A stretch of DNA of 64,000 bases, taken from Sinomonas humi (GTDB taxonomy: Bacteria > Actinomycetota > Actinomycetes > Actinomycetales > Micrococcaceae). Shown here in pieces: positions 52,720-61,109 of this stretch. The notes below the pieces were generated by a model, which was not told the DNA's origin, searched no databases, and saw only the letters and a program-made list of their open reading frames with translations. The stretch spans positions 1 through 64,000 of the forward strand of contig NZ_JTDL01000123.1 in NCBI RefSeq assembly GCF_000802235.1, read 5' to 3'. The position numbers and the translations under genes were made by a program. Every line of letters starts with the position of its first letter. Positions within the stretch are counted from its first letter, which is position 1.

Positions 52720-53721
52720 ATGCGAACCGTACAGATTTCCTCTCCCGGTGCATCCTTCGAAACCGTCGAGCGCGAGCTGCCCGAGGTTCCCCGCGGTCAC
52801 GTCCTCGTGCGCGTCGCCGCCTGCGGCATCTGTCATAGCGACGGGATGGCAGCCGCTGGGCTGGCTTCCTCGTACCCCCGGGTGCCCGGCCATGAAGTGG
52901 CTGGGACTGTCGAGTCGGTGGGCGAGGGCGTCGTCCAGTGGGCGGAAGGGCAGCGGGTCGGCGTCGGCTGGTTCGGGGGAGCCTGCTTCGTCTGCGATTC
53001 CTGCCGGCAGGGCGACTTCATCTCTTGCCGTTCTCTCAGGGTCACCGGTCTTTCGTTCGACGGCGGATACGCCGACTACGTCCTGGCCCCCGCCGACGCG
53101 CTCGCGGCTATCCCGGACGCACTCTCGGATGCCGAGGCCGCGCCCCTCATGTGCGCGGGGGTGACCACCTTCAACGGGCTGCGCAACAGCGGCGCCCGCG
53201 CGGGCGACGTCGTCGCCGTCCTCGGTCTCGGAGGCCTCGGGCACCTTGGGGTCCAGTTCGCGAGCCGCATGGGGTTTGAGACGGTGGCGATCGCGCGCGG
53301 GGCAGAGAAGGAGCCGTTTGCCCGCGAGCTTGGCGCTCACCACTACATCGACAGCACGACGGCGGACGTCGCGGCCGAACTTCGCGAGCTCGGCGGAGCG
53401 AGTGTCGTGCTCGCCACCGTGACAGACGCCCACGCCATGGCCGTGACCGTGCCTGGCCTCGCGCCCCGCGGGCGTCTTGTGGTCCTTGGAGTCCCGCATG
53501 AGCCCCTGCCCATTACTGCCGGCGACATCGTAGGCGGGAGCCGGCTCGTTGCTGGCCATGCCTCGGGGAGTGCCAAGGACTCCGAGGACACGCTCCGCTT
53601 CGCGGCACTCACCGGAGTGCGCCCCCTCATCGAGACGTATCCGTTGGAAAAGGCGAGTGACGGGTTCGAGCGGATGATGTCTGGCAAGGCGCGCTTCCGA
53701 GTCGTTCTGACTGCCGACTGA
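52720..53721 (+). CDS. Zinc-dependent alcohol dehydrogenase
   Basis: 333 residues of the medium-chain dehydrogenase type: catalytic zinc site CGICHSD, GHEVAGTV, structural zinc cysteines (CFVCDSCRQGDFISC), and NAD(P) site GLGGLGHLG. No other pathway genes adjacent; substrate unknown. The ATG at 52720 was chosen by the family start MRTVQIS. Confidence 0.92.
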   Translation: MRTVQISSPGASFETVERELPEVPRGHVLVRVAACGICHSDGMAAAGLASSYPRVPGHEVAGTVESVGEGVVQWAEGQRVGVGWFGGACFVCDSCRQGDFISCRSLRVTGLSFDGGYADYVLAPADALAAIPDALSDAEAAPLMCAGVTTFNGLRNSGARAGDVVAVLGLGGLGHLGVQFASRMGFETVAIARGAEKEPFARELGAHHYIDSTTADVAAELRELGGASVVLATVTDAHAMAVTVPGLAPRGRLVVLGVPHEPLPITAGDIVGGSRLVAGHASGSAKDSEDTLRFAALTGVRPLIETYPLEKASDGFERMMSGKARFRVVLTAD

Positions 53722-53784
53722 GTCGAGGCGCTTGATTCACTGGGAGCGGGCTGGGTAAGCCATTGGGAAAGGAGGTACGTCAAC

Positions 53785-54033
53785 GTGCCAGAGTTTCATT
53801 TGACCGTTCTCCGCACAACGGGTTCGGCTCGAGAAAAGACACCCGCCCCGGAGATCACCTTCATGGCGAGGGATCTCTCCTCCGCGAAGACGCTCGCGGA
53901 GTGCATCATCAAGCAAGACCGGTTCAAGGGGCCCGCCGCAGACGAGGCGACGCTCGTGGGGCCGGCCTCAGCGCCCGCTTCCAGATGGACGAGCAGTTCC
54001 GGCTGGGATGAGGCGCTTGAGCCAGTGACTTGA
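53785..54033 (+). CDS. Hypothetical protein, 82 aa
   Basis: Not recognised, but AAAGGAGGT eight bases before the GTG is the strongest ribosome site in the window. FHLTVLRTTGSAREKTPAPEITFMARDLSSAKTLAECIIKQDRF looks like a small alpha/beta domain. Ends at a bidirectional terminator. Confidence 0.7.
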   Translation: MPEFHLTVLRTTGSAREKTPAPEITFMARDLSSAKTLAECIIKQDRFKGPAADEATLVGPASAPASRWTSSSGWDEALEPVT

Positions 54034-54063
54034 CGCTCCTGAAGAGGGCACGAGGCGCTGCCG

Positions 54064-54108
54064 AAGAATCTCGGGTGATAGCAATTCCTGCTATCGCCTG
54101 AGATTCTT
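54064..54108. terminator. Bidirectional terminator
   Basis: A 20-bp stem (AAGAATCTCGGGTGATAGCA with its near-complement, one mismatch) and a 5-base loop, with A/T-rich ends (AAGAATC and GATTCTTT). It separates two convergent small genes. Confidence 0.85.
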
Positions 54109-54127
54109 TGGCCCGAAGTGGGACGTC

Positions 54128-54307
54128 TCAGCCTGGAAGCGGGACGTCGGGGGCGTCGTCGTCGCCCCCGTAGGCTTCTTTCTCCAGTTCCTCGGCCCGT
54201 TCCGGATCCTTCTCGGGAGCGATGCTGCGCTTCTCCTGCTGGGGCTCGGGCGCTTGGTCTTCCGCGCGTTCGAGATCGTCATCGGGCTGATCGATAGGTG
54301 CCGTCAC
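54128..54307 (-). CDS. Small acidic protein, 59 aa
   Basis: GTG with GGGGAAGGAGAGG upstream opens 59 codons: VTAPIDQPDDDLERAEDQA, then RAEELEKEAYGGDDDAPDV. It is highly charged and probably disordered or helical. Not recognised; the strong ribosome site and shared terminator support it. Confidence 0.6.
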   Translation of the reverse strand: MTAPIDQPDDDLERAEDQAPEPQQEKRSIAPEKDPERAEELEKEAYGGDDDAPDVPLPG

Positions 54308-54377
54308 GGCCCTCTCCTTCCCCTTCGGTTTTCGGACGCCGTTAACCTACCCGCGCGTTGGAAGCCGAATCGAACTC

Positions 54378-54407
54378 TGGACAGAACGGTCTGTCTACTC
54401 CTAGCGT
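54378..54407 (+). promoter_or_regulatory. TetR-regulon promoter before the mini-sigma gene
   Basis: TGGACA, 18 bases, TAGCGT, with the dyad GACAGAA-CG-GTCTGTC (54380-54395, one mismatch) in the spacer. Same form as the sigma-factor promoter at 48915-48944. A possible start of transcription at about 54414. Confidence 0.8.
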
Positions 54408-54450
54408 GACGAATATGCGGGGCTTCCAGCCCTGCCGAGAGGAGTCAGCC

Positions 54451-54762
54451 ATGGAGGAGAGCGCATTCTGTGCCGGAGCCCTGGAAGCTGGCCCGCCAGA
54501 GGAAGCTTGTCCCGACACCGTCGTTGAGGCGGCAGCGGCAGGGCAGTTCGCCATCGAGTGTTACCGCGATCGGGCTTGGGCCAGTTGCCCACCCCGGAGC
54601 CTTGTGGCCATCCGGCTCCAGGCGCAGGATCTCCGGGGCGTGCTCCTGCAGATTTTGGGCCGCGAGCCGACGATCGAAGAGGTCGCAGACGCCCTGCGCG
54701 TGGAGGGAGAGGCTGCTCAAGTCGAGGCGGTTGGCCTGCCGGCTCCGGCTTCCATTGGGTAG
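54451..54762 (+). CDS. Sigma-factor fragment (regions 2.4-3), mini-sigma protein
   Basis: 103 residues. Residues about 31-92 align without a gap to residues 84-145 of the sigma factor at 48115-48855. Shared are RD-x-x-W-A-x-x-P-P-R-S (39-50), R-L at 55-56, and L-G-R-E-P-(S/T) (69-74). It has no core region 2.1-2.3 and no region 4, so it cannot be an ordinary sigma factor; it may be a decoy, an anti-sigma-like partner or a decayed sigma gene. It carries the same TetR promoter as the sigma gene, which argues for a working protein. ATG with GAGAGGAG; an upstream ATG at 54415 would be leaderless. Confidence 0.75.
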   Translation: MEESAFCAGALEAGPPEEACPDTVVEAAAAGQFAIECYRDRAWASCPPRSLVAIRLQAQDLRGVLLQILGREPTIEEVADALRVEGEAAQVEAVGLPAPASIG

Positions 54763-54772
54763 CGCGTGGAAT

Positions 54773-54802
54773 TGGACAGACTGGTCTGTCTACTTCTAGC
54801 AT
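54773..54802 (+). promoter_or_regulatory. TetR-regulon promoter before the 80-aa gene
   Basis: TGGACA, 18 bases, TAGCAT, with the perfect dyad GACAGAC-TG-GTCTGTC (54775-54790) in the spacer. Confidence 0.85.
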
Positions 54803-54809
54803 TCTTGGC

Positions 54810-55052
54810 GTGTTGAATATGAGTGGCGCTGCAATGGCGCAGAAGCCGCAGGGTGCATCGGCCGATTCCGGGCTGGCCGCCGAGTCGGAGCTTCACTACC
54901 GATCGCTGTGGATCCTGCAGCACCTTCTTGAGGGCTCCGAGTTGGCGTCAGAGACCAAGACCCGTCTCCGGGAACTCGTCGAGGAGCATGCCGCCGATCC
55001 CGAGCAGGCCCTTCTCGAGCACCTTCGTGAGGTCCGCGCCCCCCTGACATGA
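54810..55052 (+). CDS. Hypothetical protein of the TetR regulon, 80 aa
   Basis: Not recognised. Mostly helical: ESELHYRSLWILQHLLEGSELASETKTRLRELVEEHAADPEQALLEHLREV. The predicted mRNA starts at or just before the GTG at 54810, eight bases after the -10, so leaderless translation is likely; ATGs at 54819 and 54834 lack ribosome sites. Co-regulation with the sigma factor and the mini-sigma suggests a partner role, e.g. an anti-sigma or adaptor (inference). Confidence 0.6.
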   Translation: MLNMSGAAMAQKPQGASADSGLAAESELHYRSLWILQHLLEGSELASETKTRLRELVEEHAADPEQALLEHLREVRAPLT

Positions 55053-55077
55053 AAGCTCGCCTTGCGCGGAGGGTTGG

Positions 55078-55959
55078 ATGAAGATCTTCGTAACCGGCGC
55101 ATCCGGATGGATTGGTTCAGCGCTCATTCCGGAACTTGTCGGGGCCGGCCATGAGGTTCTGGGGCTGGCTCGATCGGATAGGTCGGCGGCCGTCGTGGCC
55201 GCACGCGGCGCCGAGGTGCTTCGCGGTGAGCTGACGGATCAAGGCGCCTTGACGGCGGGAGCGAAGGCATCGGACGGCGTCATCCATCTCGCATTCATCC
55301 ACGACTTCACGGATTTCGCCGCAGCAGTGAGGGCCGACGCCGACGCGATCGCCATCCTCGGAGCTGCGCTCGAGGGTTCGGGAAAGCCGCTCGTCATCGC
55401 GTCCGGGACCCCCGTTGTGCCCGGCCGCCTCGCGACCGAACGTGACAGGAACGCCTCGACCTCCCCTGCAGCCGCCCGGGAGGAGAATGCCCAGGCCCTC
55501 CTGGGCATGGCTGACCGCGAAGTCCGCCCCGTCGTCGTGCGCCTCCCCAGGAGTGTGCACGGGGAAGGCGACGCGCACGGGTTCGTGGCCCGCCTCATCG
55601 CGACTGCGCGCGAACGGAGGGTTTCGGGCTACGTCGGCGACGGCTCCAACCGCTGGCCCGCTGTTCACGTGCTGGACGCGGCCCGCCTGTTCCGCCTAGG
55701 CGTGGAAGAGGCGCCGCCCGCGTCGGTCCTTCACGCCGTGGGGGATGAAGGGGTCGCGATCGGGGACATCGCGGCGGAGATCGGGCGCCGTCTGGAGCTT
55801 CCGACGGCGCCCGTCCCGGCCGAGCAGTTCGGTTTCCTCGGCGGGATCCTTGCCCAGGACCAACCGGCTTCCGCCGAGCTCACGCGGCAACTGCTCCCGT
55901 GGGAGCCAGAGCACCCCGGGCTACTCGAGGACCTTGCGAAGGACCACTATTTCGCCTGA
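55078..55959 (+). CDS. NAD-dependent epimerase/dehydratase-family protein (SDR)
   Basis: 293 residues with the extended SDR start MKIFVTGASGWIGSALIPEL (G-x-x-G-x-x-G), ending in the C-terminal lid. The Tyr-x-x-x-Lys pair is not evident at its usual place (SPAAAREENAQ), as in the atypical SDR5 group. So an NAD(P)-binding protein of unclear catalytic power. Likely co-transcribed with the gene before it (25 bp gap). Confidence 0.85.
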   Translation: MKIFVTGASGWIGSALIPELVGAGHEVLGLARSDRSAAVVAARGAEVLRGELTDQGALTAGAKASDGVIHLAFIHDFTDFAAAVRADADAIAILGAALEGSGKPLVIASGTPVVPGRLATERDRNASTSPAAAREENAQALLGMADREVRPVVVRLPRSVHGEGDAHGFVARLIATARERRVSGYVGDGSNRWPAVHVLDAARLFRLGVEEAPPASVLHAVGDEGVAIGDIAAEIGRRLELPTAPVPAEQFGFLGGILAQDQPASAELTRQLLPWEPEHPGLLEDLAKDHYFA

Positions 55960-55987
55960 GCGCCCGGTTCGCCTGAGCGCTCCGGCT

Positions 55988-57862
55988 CTACGCCCGGTCG
56001 GCCAAGCGTCGGGCTGCCTCCGCGATAGCGTCGGCGTCGATCTTCGCCCAAGCCATGAGTTCCGCGCCCGTCCCCGAGCCCGGCATGCCGCGCACCGCGA
56101 GGTGCTCGACCTCGAGGCTCGTACGCCCTCCCGAGAGGAGGCTCTCGACCACGGCGGACCCGAGCCCGCCTTCAGGGTGATGGTCCTCGACGACGACGAA
56201 CTTGCCTCCCGTGGCATCCGCGGCTGAGCGCAAGGCGGCCTCGTCGATCGGTTTGATCGAGTAGCAGTCGATCACCCGGGCGTTGATGCCGTCCTTCCCG
56301 AGTTGCTCGGCAGCATCGAGACACGCGTGAAGTGTCACGCCCGCACCGACGAGGGTGACGTCGCTGCCCTCCCGCAGCGTCTTCGAGCCGCCCACCGAAA
56401 AGTCCTCGTCCGGGCCGTAGAGCACGGGGTAAGCACCGCGCGTCGTACGGAGATAGCTGATGCCGCGAGTCTCTGCCATCCGCTCCACGAGGGCCGCGGT
56501 GCTCGTCGCGTCGCTCGGATACAAGACGGTGGAACCGTGCACCGAGCGCATCATCGCGAGGTCTTCGAGGGCCATCTGCGAAGGCCCGTCGGCCCCGATC
56601 TCGATTCCGGCGTGGGAACCGACCAGCCGGAGGTCTGCCCTCGAAACGGCGCCCATTCGGATGAAATCGTGGGCGCGGGTGAGGAACGCGGCGAACGTGG
56701 AGGCGAACGCGGTATACCCGCGCACGTTGATCCCGGTCGCCGCCGCAACGAGCTGCTGCTCCGCGATATACATCTCGAAGAAGCGGTCCGGAATCTCTTG
56801 CGCGAATTCGTTGGCGTACGTCGAGTTGCTCACCTCGGCGTCGAGGGCGACGACGGCGGGATTCGCAGCTCCCAGCGCGGCGAGCGCCTGGCCGTACGCC
56901 TTGCGCGTGGCTACCTTCTCGCCGACCTCGTACTGCGGCAGGTCAACCTTGCCCGCCTGGCCGCGCGCCCCGCCGTCGGACGCTTCGCCCTCTGGGAGCG
57001 GCCCCCGCACGCGCACGTCCCGCGTACCCCCGAGCTCCTTGATGGCGCGCTCGGCCATGTCCTCGGGGAACGGCTTGCCGTGCCAGTCCGGGCTGTCTTC
57101 CACTTCGGAGAAGCCCTTGCCCTTGACCGTCTTCGCGATGATGACGGTCGGCCTCTCATCCGAATCGTCCTCCGCCTCGCTGAGGGCTTCGTCGATCGCG
57201 GTCAGGTTGTGCCCGTCGATCCTGATGACGCGGGCGCCGAACGCCTCGGCTCGCCGAGCATACGCCGCGGTGTCCCAGCCGAGGTCGGTTTCACCACGCT
57301 GGCCGAGACGGTTCACGTCGATGATCGCGACGAGGTTCGAGAGCTTGTAGTGCGAGGCCTTGTCGAGGGCCTCCCAGATCGAGCCCTCTGCGAGTTCACT
57401 GTCCCCGCACAGCACCCACACTCGGTAGGGGAGCTTGTCGAGGTACTTGCCGGCGAGGGCGATGCCGACGCCGTCGGGCAGGCCCTGCCCGAGCGACCCG
57501 GTGGCGACGTCGACCCATGGCAGCACTGGCGTCGGGTGGCCTTCGAGGCGCTCGCCGAAGCGGCGGTAGCCGTTGAGCAGCTCGTCCTCCGAGACGACGC
57601 CGACGGCCCGGAACACCGAGTAAACGAGGGGCGACGCGTGGCCTTTCGAGAAGACAAGGTGATCGTTGCGCGCGTCGTCCGGGTTGTCCCAGTCGTAGCG
57701 CAGATGCCGGCTGATGAGCACAGCCAGCACGTCTGCGGCGGACATGGACGACGTCGGGTGGCCAGAGCCGGCGCTCGTGCTCGAGCGGACCGAGTCCACC
57801 CGCAATTGGGCGGCTACCTCTGCGACGGTATCGAGGTCAGGCTTCGTGAGTGTCTCTGTCAT
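55988..57862 (-). CDS. tkt: Transketolase
   Basis: Transfers two-carbon units in the pentose phosphate pathway. 624 residues: TAGSGHPTSSMSAADVLAVL-type N-terminus, thiamine diphosphate site (SLGQGLPDGVGIALAGKYL; CGDSELAEGSIWEALDKASHYKLSNLVAIIDVN), pyrimidine-binding middle domain (GPSQMALEDLAMMRS) and C-terminal domain. Length is at the low end for the family. Possibly a second transketolase paralogue, since it stands alone without tal or zwf. Confidence 0.9.
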   Translation of the reverse strand: MTETLTKPDLDTVAEVAAQLRVDSVRSSTSAGSGHPTSSMSAADVLAVLISRHLRYDWDNPDDARNDHLVFSKGHASPLVYSVFRAVGVVSEDELLNGYRRFGERLEGHPTPVLPWVDVATGSLGQGLPDGVGIALAGKYLDKLPYRVWVLCGDSELAEGSIWEALDKASHYKLSNLVAIIDVNRLGQRGETDLGWDTAAYARRAEAFGARVIRIDGHNLTAIDEALSEAEDDSDERPTVIIAKTVKGKGFSEVEDSPDWHGKPFPEDMAERAIKELGGTRDVRVRGPLPEGEASDGGARGQAGKVDLPQYEVGEKVATRKAYGQALAALGAANPAVVALDAEVSNSTYANEFAQEIPDRFFEMYIAEQQLVAAATGINVRGYTAFASTFAAFLTRAHDFIRMGAVSRADLRLVGSHAGIEIGADGPSQMALEDLAMMRSVHGSTVLYPSDATSTAALVERMAETRGISYLRTTRGAYPVLYGPDEDFSVGGSKTLREGSDVTLVGAGVTLHACLDAAEQLGKDGINARVIDCYSIKPIDEAALRSAADATGGKFVVVEDHHPEGGLGSAVVESLLSGGRTSLEVEHLAVRGMPGSGTGAELMAWAKIDADAIAEAARRLADRA

Positions 57863-57941
57863 CGTGCGACCTTTGCGTTTCTCGACTGTACCGGTAGCTC
57901 CATTACCCTCCCGGCTGCCGTGGCAAGCAAGGGTTGATGGA

Positions 57942-59234
57942 CTAGCGGACGACGGCGGTCGGGAGCCCGGAGACGAGGAGCTCGGTCATCGCCTCGGCCG
58001 GCAGGGGGCGGCTGAAGTAGTAGCCCTGACCCGACGTCGCCCCCAAGCGTCGGAGGATCTCGGCCTGCTCGGCCGTCTCGATGCCCTCGATGACAGTCGT
58101 CAGCCCGCACGCGGTGACGAGGTTGACGACGGCGTTGAGGAACCGCCGTTGGCCCACGTCCTCGACAAGGTTGCCGAGGAGCGAGCGGTCGATCTTCGCC
58201 CGGGTGACCGGAAGTCGCCGCAGGTAGCTGATCGACGAATAGCCCGTCCCGAAGTCATCGATGTCGAGCCCTACACCGAGTCGGCGGAGCCCATGCAGCG
58301 AATAAGTGTCGACGTCGTCGCCAGCGACGAAGGAGGCTTCGGTGAGCTCCAAGGTGAGGTGTCGCGGCTCGACGCCAGCATCCTCGAGCGCGTGACGAAC
58401 CTGTTCAATGAACTCGAAGTGCTGGAGCTCAGCAGGCGTGATGTTGACGCTCACGGTGAAGTCGTCGGAGAGGTCGAGGGTCTCCTGCCAGATCTTGAGC
58501 TGCGCGAGCGCTTCCGCCAGAACATGCCGATCAAGTTCGCCCGCGACTCCGAGATCCTCGGCGAGCGGGATGAATTCGTCCGGCCGCACGGGGCCGAGCG
58601 CCGGATGAGTCCACCGCGCGAGCACCTCCACACCCTCGATGCGGCCCGAGTGCAGGCCGACGATCGGCTGGTAGACAGTGCCGATGCGGCCATCCCGGAT
58701 CGCGTCGGTGAGGTCGGTGATGATCGTCCGGTGAATCTGTAGGGCGTGCAGCATGAACGGCTCGAAGACCTTGACGAGGCCTCGGCCCTCGGCCTTCGCA
58801 GCGTCGAGGGCGACCCCTGCCTCTCGAATAACCTCGTTCGCAGGCTGCCCGATCTCCGCTCCCCGCACCCCGATGCTGACGCTCAGAATGGGTCCAGACC
58901 GGCCGCTGTCGACGTTGCGGATCCCTCGTTGGATGGCACCGCCAAGCCGACGGGCCTCGGCGACGGTGGCGTTCTCGAGGAGGACGGCGAACTCGTCACG
59001 GTCGAGCTGGGCGGCGAGGCCGCGCTGCCCCACCGCTTCGGACAACGTCCGCAACACCTCGGCGACGATGCGGTCGCCCTCATTCGGGCCGAGGTTGTAC
59101 GTGATCCAGTTGAAGGAATCAAGGCTCACAAGCAGCATGGCCGGAGGTTTGCGCTCGGGCCCAATCGCGCCGAGAGCGGATTCGAGCGCTCGCAGCACCT
59201 CGCGCGATCGGTCTTGCCAGACGAGCGGAGGCAC
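57942..59234 (-). CDS. c-di-GMP phosphodiesterase (EAL) with degenerate GGDEF
   Basis: 430 residues. N-terminal GGDEF domain with DRDEF in place of GG(D/E)EF, so no cyclase activity is expected. C-terminal EAL domain with EVL for EAL, NIT, ELTE, DDFGTGYSS, K in AKIDRSL, and the final TSGQGYYFSRPL; all metal and substrate residues seem present, so it should cut c-di-GMP. Cytoplasmic, no sensor. It lies 59 bp behind the cyclase gene on the same strand. Confidence 0.9.
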   Translation of the reverse strand: MPPLVWQDRSREVLRALESALGAIGPERKPPAMLLVSLDSFNWITYNLGPNEGDRIVAEVLRTLSEAVGQRGLAAQLDRDEFAVLLENATVAEARRLGGAIQRGIRNVDSGRSGPILSVSIGVRGAEIGQPANEVIREAGVALDAAKAEGRGLVKVFEPFMLHALQIHRTIITDLTDAIRDGRIGTVYQPIVGLHSGRIEGVEVLARWTHPALGPVRPDEFIPLAEDLGVAGELDRHVLAEALAQLKIWQETLDLSDDFTVSVNITPAELQHFEFIEQVRHALEDAGVEPRHLTLELTEASFVAGDDVDTYSLHGLRRLGVGLDIDDFGTGYSSISYLRRLPVTRAKIDRSLLGNLVEDVGQRRFLNAVVNLVTACGLTTVIEGIETAEQAEILRRLGATSGQGYYFSRPLPAEAMTELLVSGLPTAVVR

Positions 59235-59293
59235 GGCGCTCTTTCCTCCCCTTGTGTTGTTGAGTGACAGTCCAAGCTGTGGGCGGCGGACCT

Positions 59294-61036
59294 CTATGAC
59301 ACGTTAGGGGCGCCCTCGTCCGCGAAGCAAACCATCTCACTGCGCGCGGCGAAGGAGACTCGAAGCGACTCTGTGATGAGCGGCCCCTGTGCCCGGTCGC
59401 AGCCGAGTTCCCGCAGGACCTCAAGCTGCCCGGGCCGTTCGATTCCAGGAGCGCTTACTGCAATCCCGAGAGCGTGGCCCATGCTGACGACGCCCCCGAG
59501 AATGACAGCGTCCGTCGGGTCGACGTCCACTCGCGCCGCGAGCGACGGGGCAACGTTGAGCACGCTGAAGGGCAGACTGCGGAGCAACGCGACTGTCGCC
59601 TGCTCGCTCCCGTAATGGTCGAGCGCGATCTCGACCCCTGCCCTGCGCAGCCGTTTGAGCTGACCGCTCGCCTGTTCAGGGTCGACGAGGCCAATGCGCC
59701 CGCTGAAGTCGAGCTGGAGGGCGGCGCCAGGGAGCTCGTGCTTGGCCAACGCGGCAAGCACGTCTTCGGCCAGCTTTCCCGTGGACAGCCAGGCGGGGGA
59801 GACATCGAGCGCGATGCGGCTCGGCCTGCCCTCGTCACGGAGCATTCTGGCCTGGGCACAGACACGGTCGACGGCGCCGCGACCGATCGCTTGGCCCTCA
59901 CCGCTGCGGTCGGCTACCGGCATGAATTCGTCGGCCCTCAGCAGCCCGAGCTCGGGTGTGTCCCAGCTGAGTCGTGCCTGAAGGTCGGAACACGAGTTGC
60001 TCGTGAGTTCGAGGACCGGCTCGAAGGAGAAATCGAACGCGTCTTCTTCGATCGCCTCGGCGAGGCGACGCCTGATCTGCGCGAGCCGCGCGAACGGGTC
60101 GCTTTCCCGACGGTCGAGGCGCTGGACGCGCTGTTTGCCGTGCTGCTTCCCGGCGAGCATGGCCCCATCGGCATGCCGCAGGAGGGCGTCGAGCGGGCCG
60201 AGCGCGTCGTCCCCCTCGACCTCCTTGCCCATGACGAGGCCGATAGTGGCCGAGAGCTGGAGGGAATACTCGCCGTACGGAAGCGGCTCGAGGATCGCGT
60301 CCAGAACCCGCTGACCGACCCTCTGCGCGTCCAGCTCCGAGATGTCGGCCAGGAGCGCGATGAACTCGTCCCCGCCGAGGCGGACCGCGACGTCGCTCGT
60401 GCGGAGCGAGGCTTGCAGTCGCCTGCTGAACTGTACGAGGACCTCGTTTCCCACGTCGTGGCCGTGGGTGTCATTGACCGTCTTGAAGTTGTCGAGGTCG
60501 ATGTAGAGGATGGCAGTTCGCTCGGGGTCCGAGGATGCGAGGAAAGAGGTGCCCTGTTCCGAGAGCCAGCGGCGGTTGGGTAGGCCCGTGAGGGCGTCAT
60601 GCCAGGCGGCGTGGCGGAGTCTTGCCGAGAGCTCCTCGAAGACGCGGGAGACGGCGACGGCGCGCGGTCCGCCTTCACCCAAGAGGAGGAAGTCGTCGTA
60701 ACGCACGGGCTCGGGCCGCGCGAGCGCGAGGTCGGCGGCCTCTTCGAGCCCGATATCTCCGGCGACCACGAGCTGGTATTCCGGCACGAGTCGGGCTGCT
60801 GTACTACGGGCGTGCAGTGCCCGGCCGTAGCCGAGCCGTCCCGAGAGCTGGTACTCGACTTGGCCGCGGGTGAGAATCCCCCAAGGGCCCTCCCGGCGCG
60901 CGACGGCAACTGCCCGCAAATTCCGGTCGTGTCGGAACAGCTCGTCCACCACGTTGACGGGAGCGTCAGCTGGAACAACCGGGATCGCGACGCCGAGCTC
61001 GCCGACAGACTCGACAGGAGGACCCATCTTGACCAC
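59294..61036 (-). CDS. Diguanylate cyclase (GGDEF) with degenerate EAL and CBS-like sensor
   Basis: 580 residues. N-terminal about 130 residues resemble a CBS pair (VPADAPVNVVDELFRHDRNLRAVAVARREGPWGILTRGQVE). The GGDEF domain has LGGDEF, and RxxD five residues before it (RTSD), the inhibitory I-site. The C-terminal EAL-like domain reads LQARLSW where E-A-L-R-W is expected and LDHYGSEQ for DDFGTGYS, so it is inactive. The GTG at 61036 has GCAGGAGGGG upstream. The neighbouring protein has the reverse pattern. Confidence 0.9.
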   Translation of the reverse strand: MVKMGPPVESVGELGVAIPVVPADAPVNVVDELFRHDRNLRAVAVARREGPWGILTRGQVEYQLSGRLGYGRALHARSTAARLVPEYQLVVAGDIGLEEAADLALARPEPVRYDDFLLLGEGGPRAVAVSRVFEELSARLRHAAWHDALTGLPNRRWLSEQGTSFLASSDPERTAILYIDLDNFKTVNDTHGHDVGNEVLVQFSRRLQASLRTSDVAVRLGGDEFIALLADISELDAQRVGQRVLDAILEPLPYGEYSLQLSATIGLVMGKEVEGDDALGPLDALLRHADGAMLAGKQHGKQRVQRLDRRESDPFARLAQIRRRLAEAIEEDAFDFSFEPVLELTSNSCSDLQARLSWDTPELGLLRADEFMPVADRSGEGQAIGRGAVDRVCAQARMLRDEGRPSRIALDVSPAWLSTGKLAEDVLAALAKHELPGAALQLDFSGRIGLVDPEQASGQLKRLRRAGVEIALDHYGSEQATVALLRSLPFSVLNVAPSLAARVDVDPTDAVILGGVVSMGHALGIAVSAPGIERPGQLEVLRELGCDRAQGPLITESLRVSFAARSEMVCFADEGAPNVS

Positions 61037-61109
61037 TGATCCCCTCCTGCCGCTTCCTCGACAATTGGACATGTACATTTCACATGCTACGCGCTGGTAA
61101 GTTTGATCG

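Noticed and set aside
56303-57937. 544-residue plus-strand frame opposite transketolase
   Set aside because: Antisense shadow of a well conserved gene.
60239-60246. GCCGATAG inside the diguanylate cyclase gene
   Set aside because: Within a coding sequence, without the matching upstream element.
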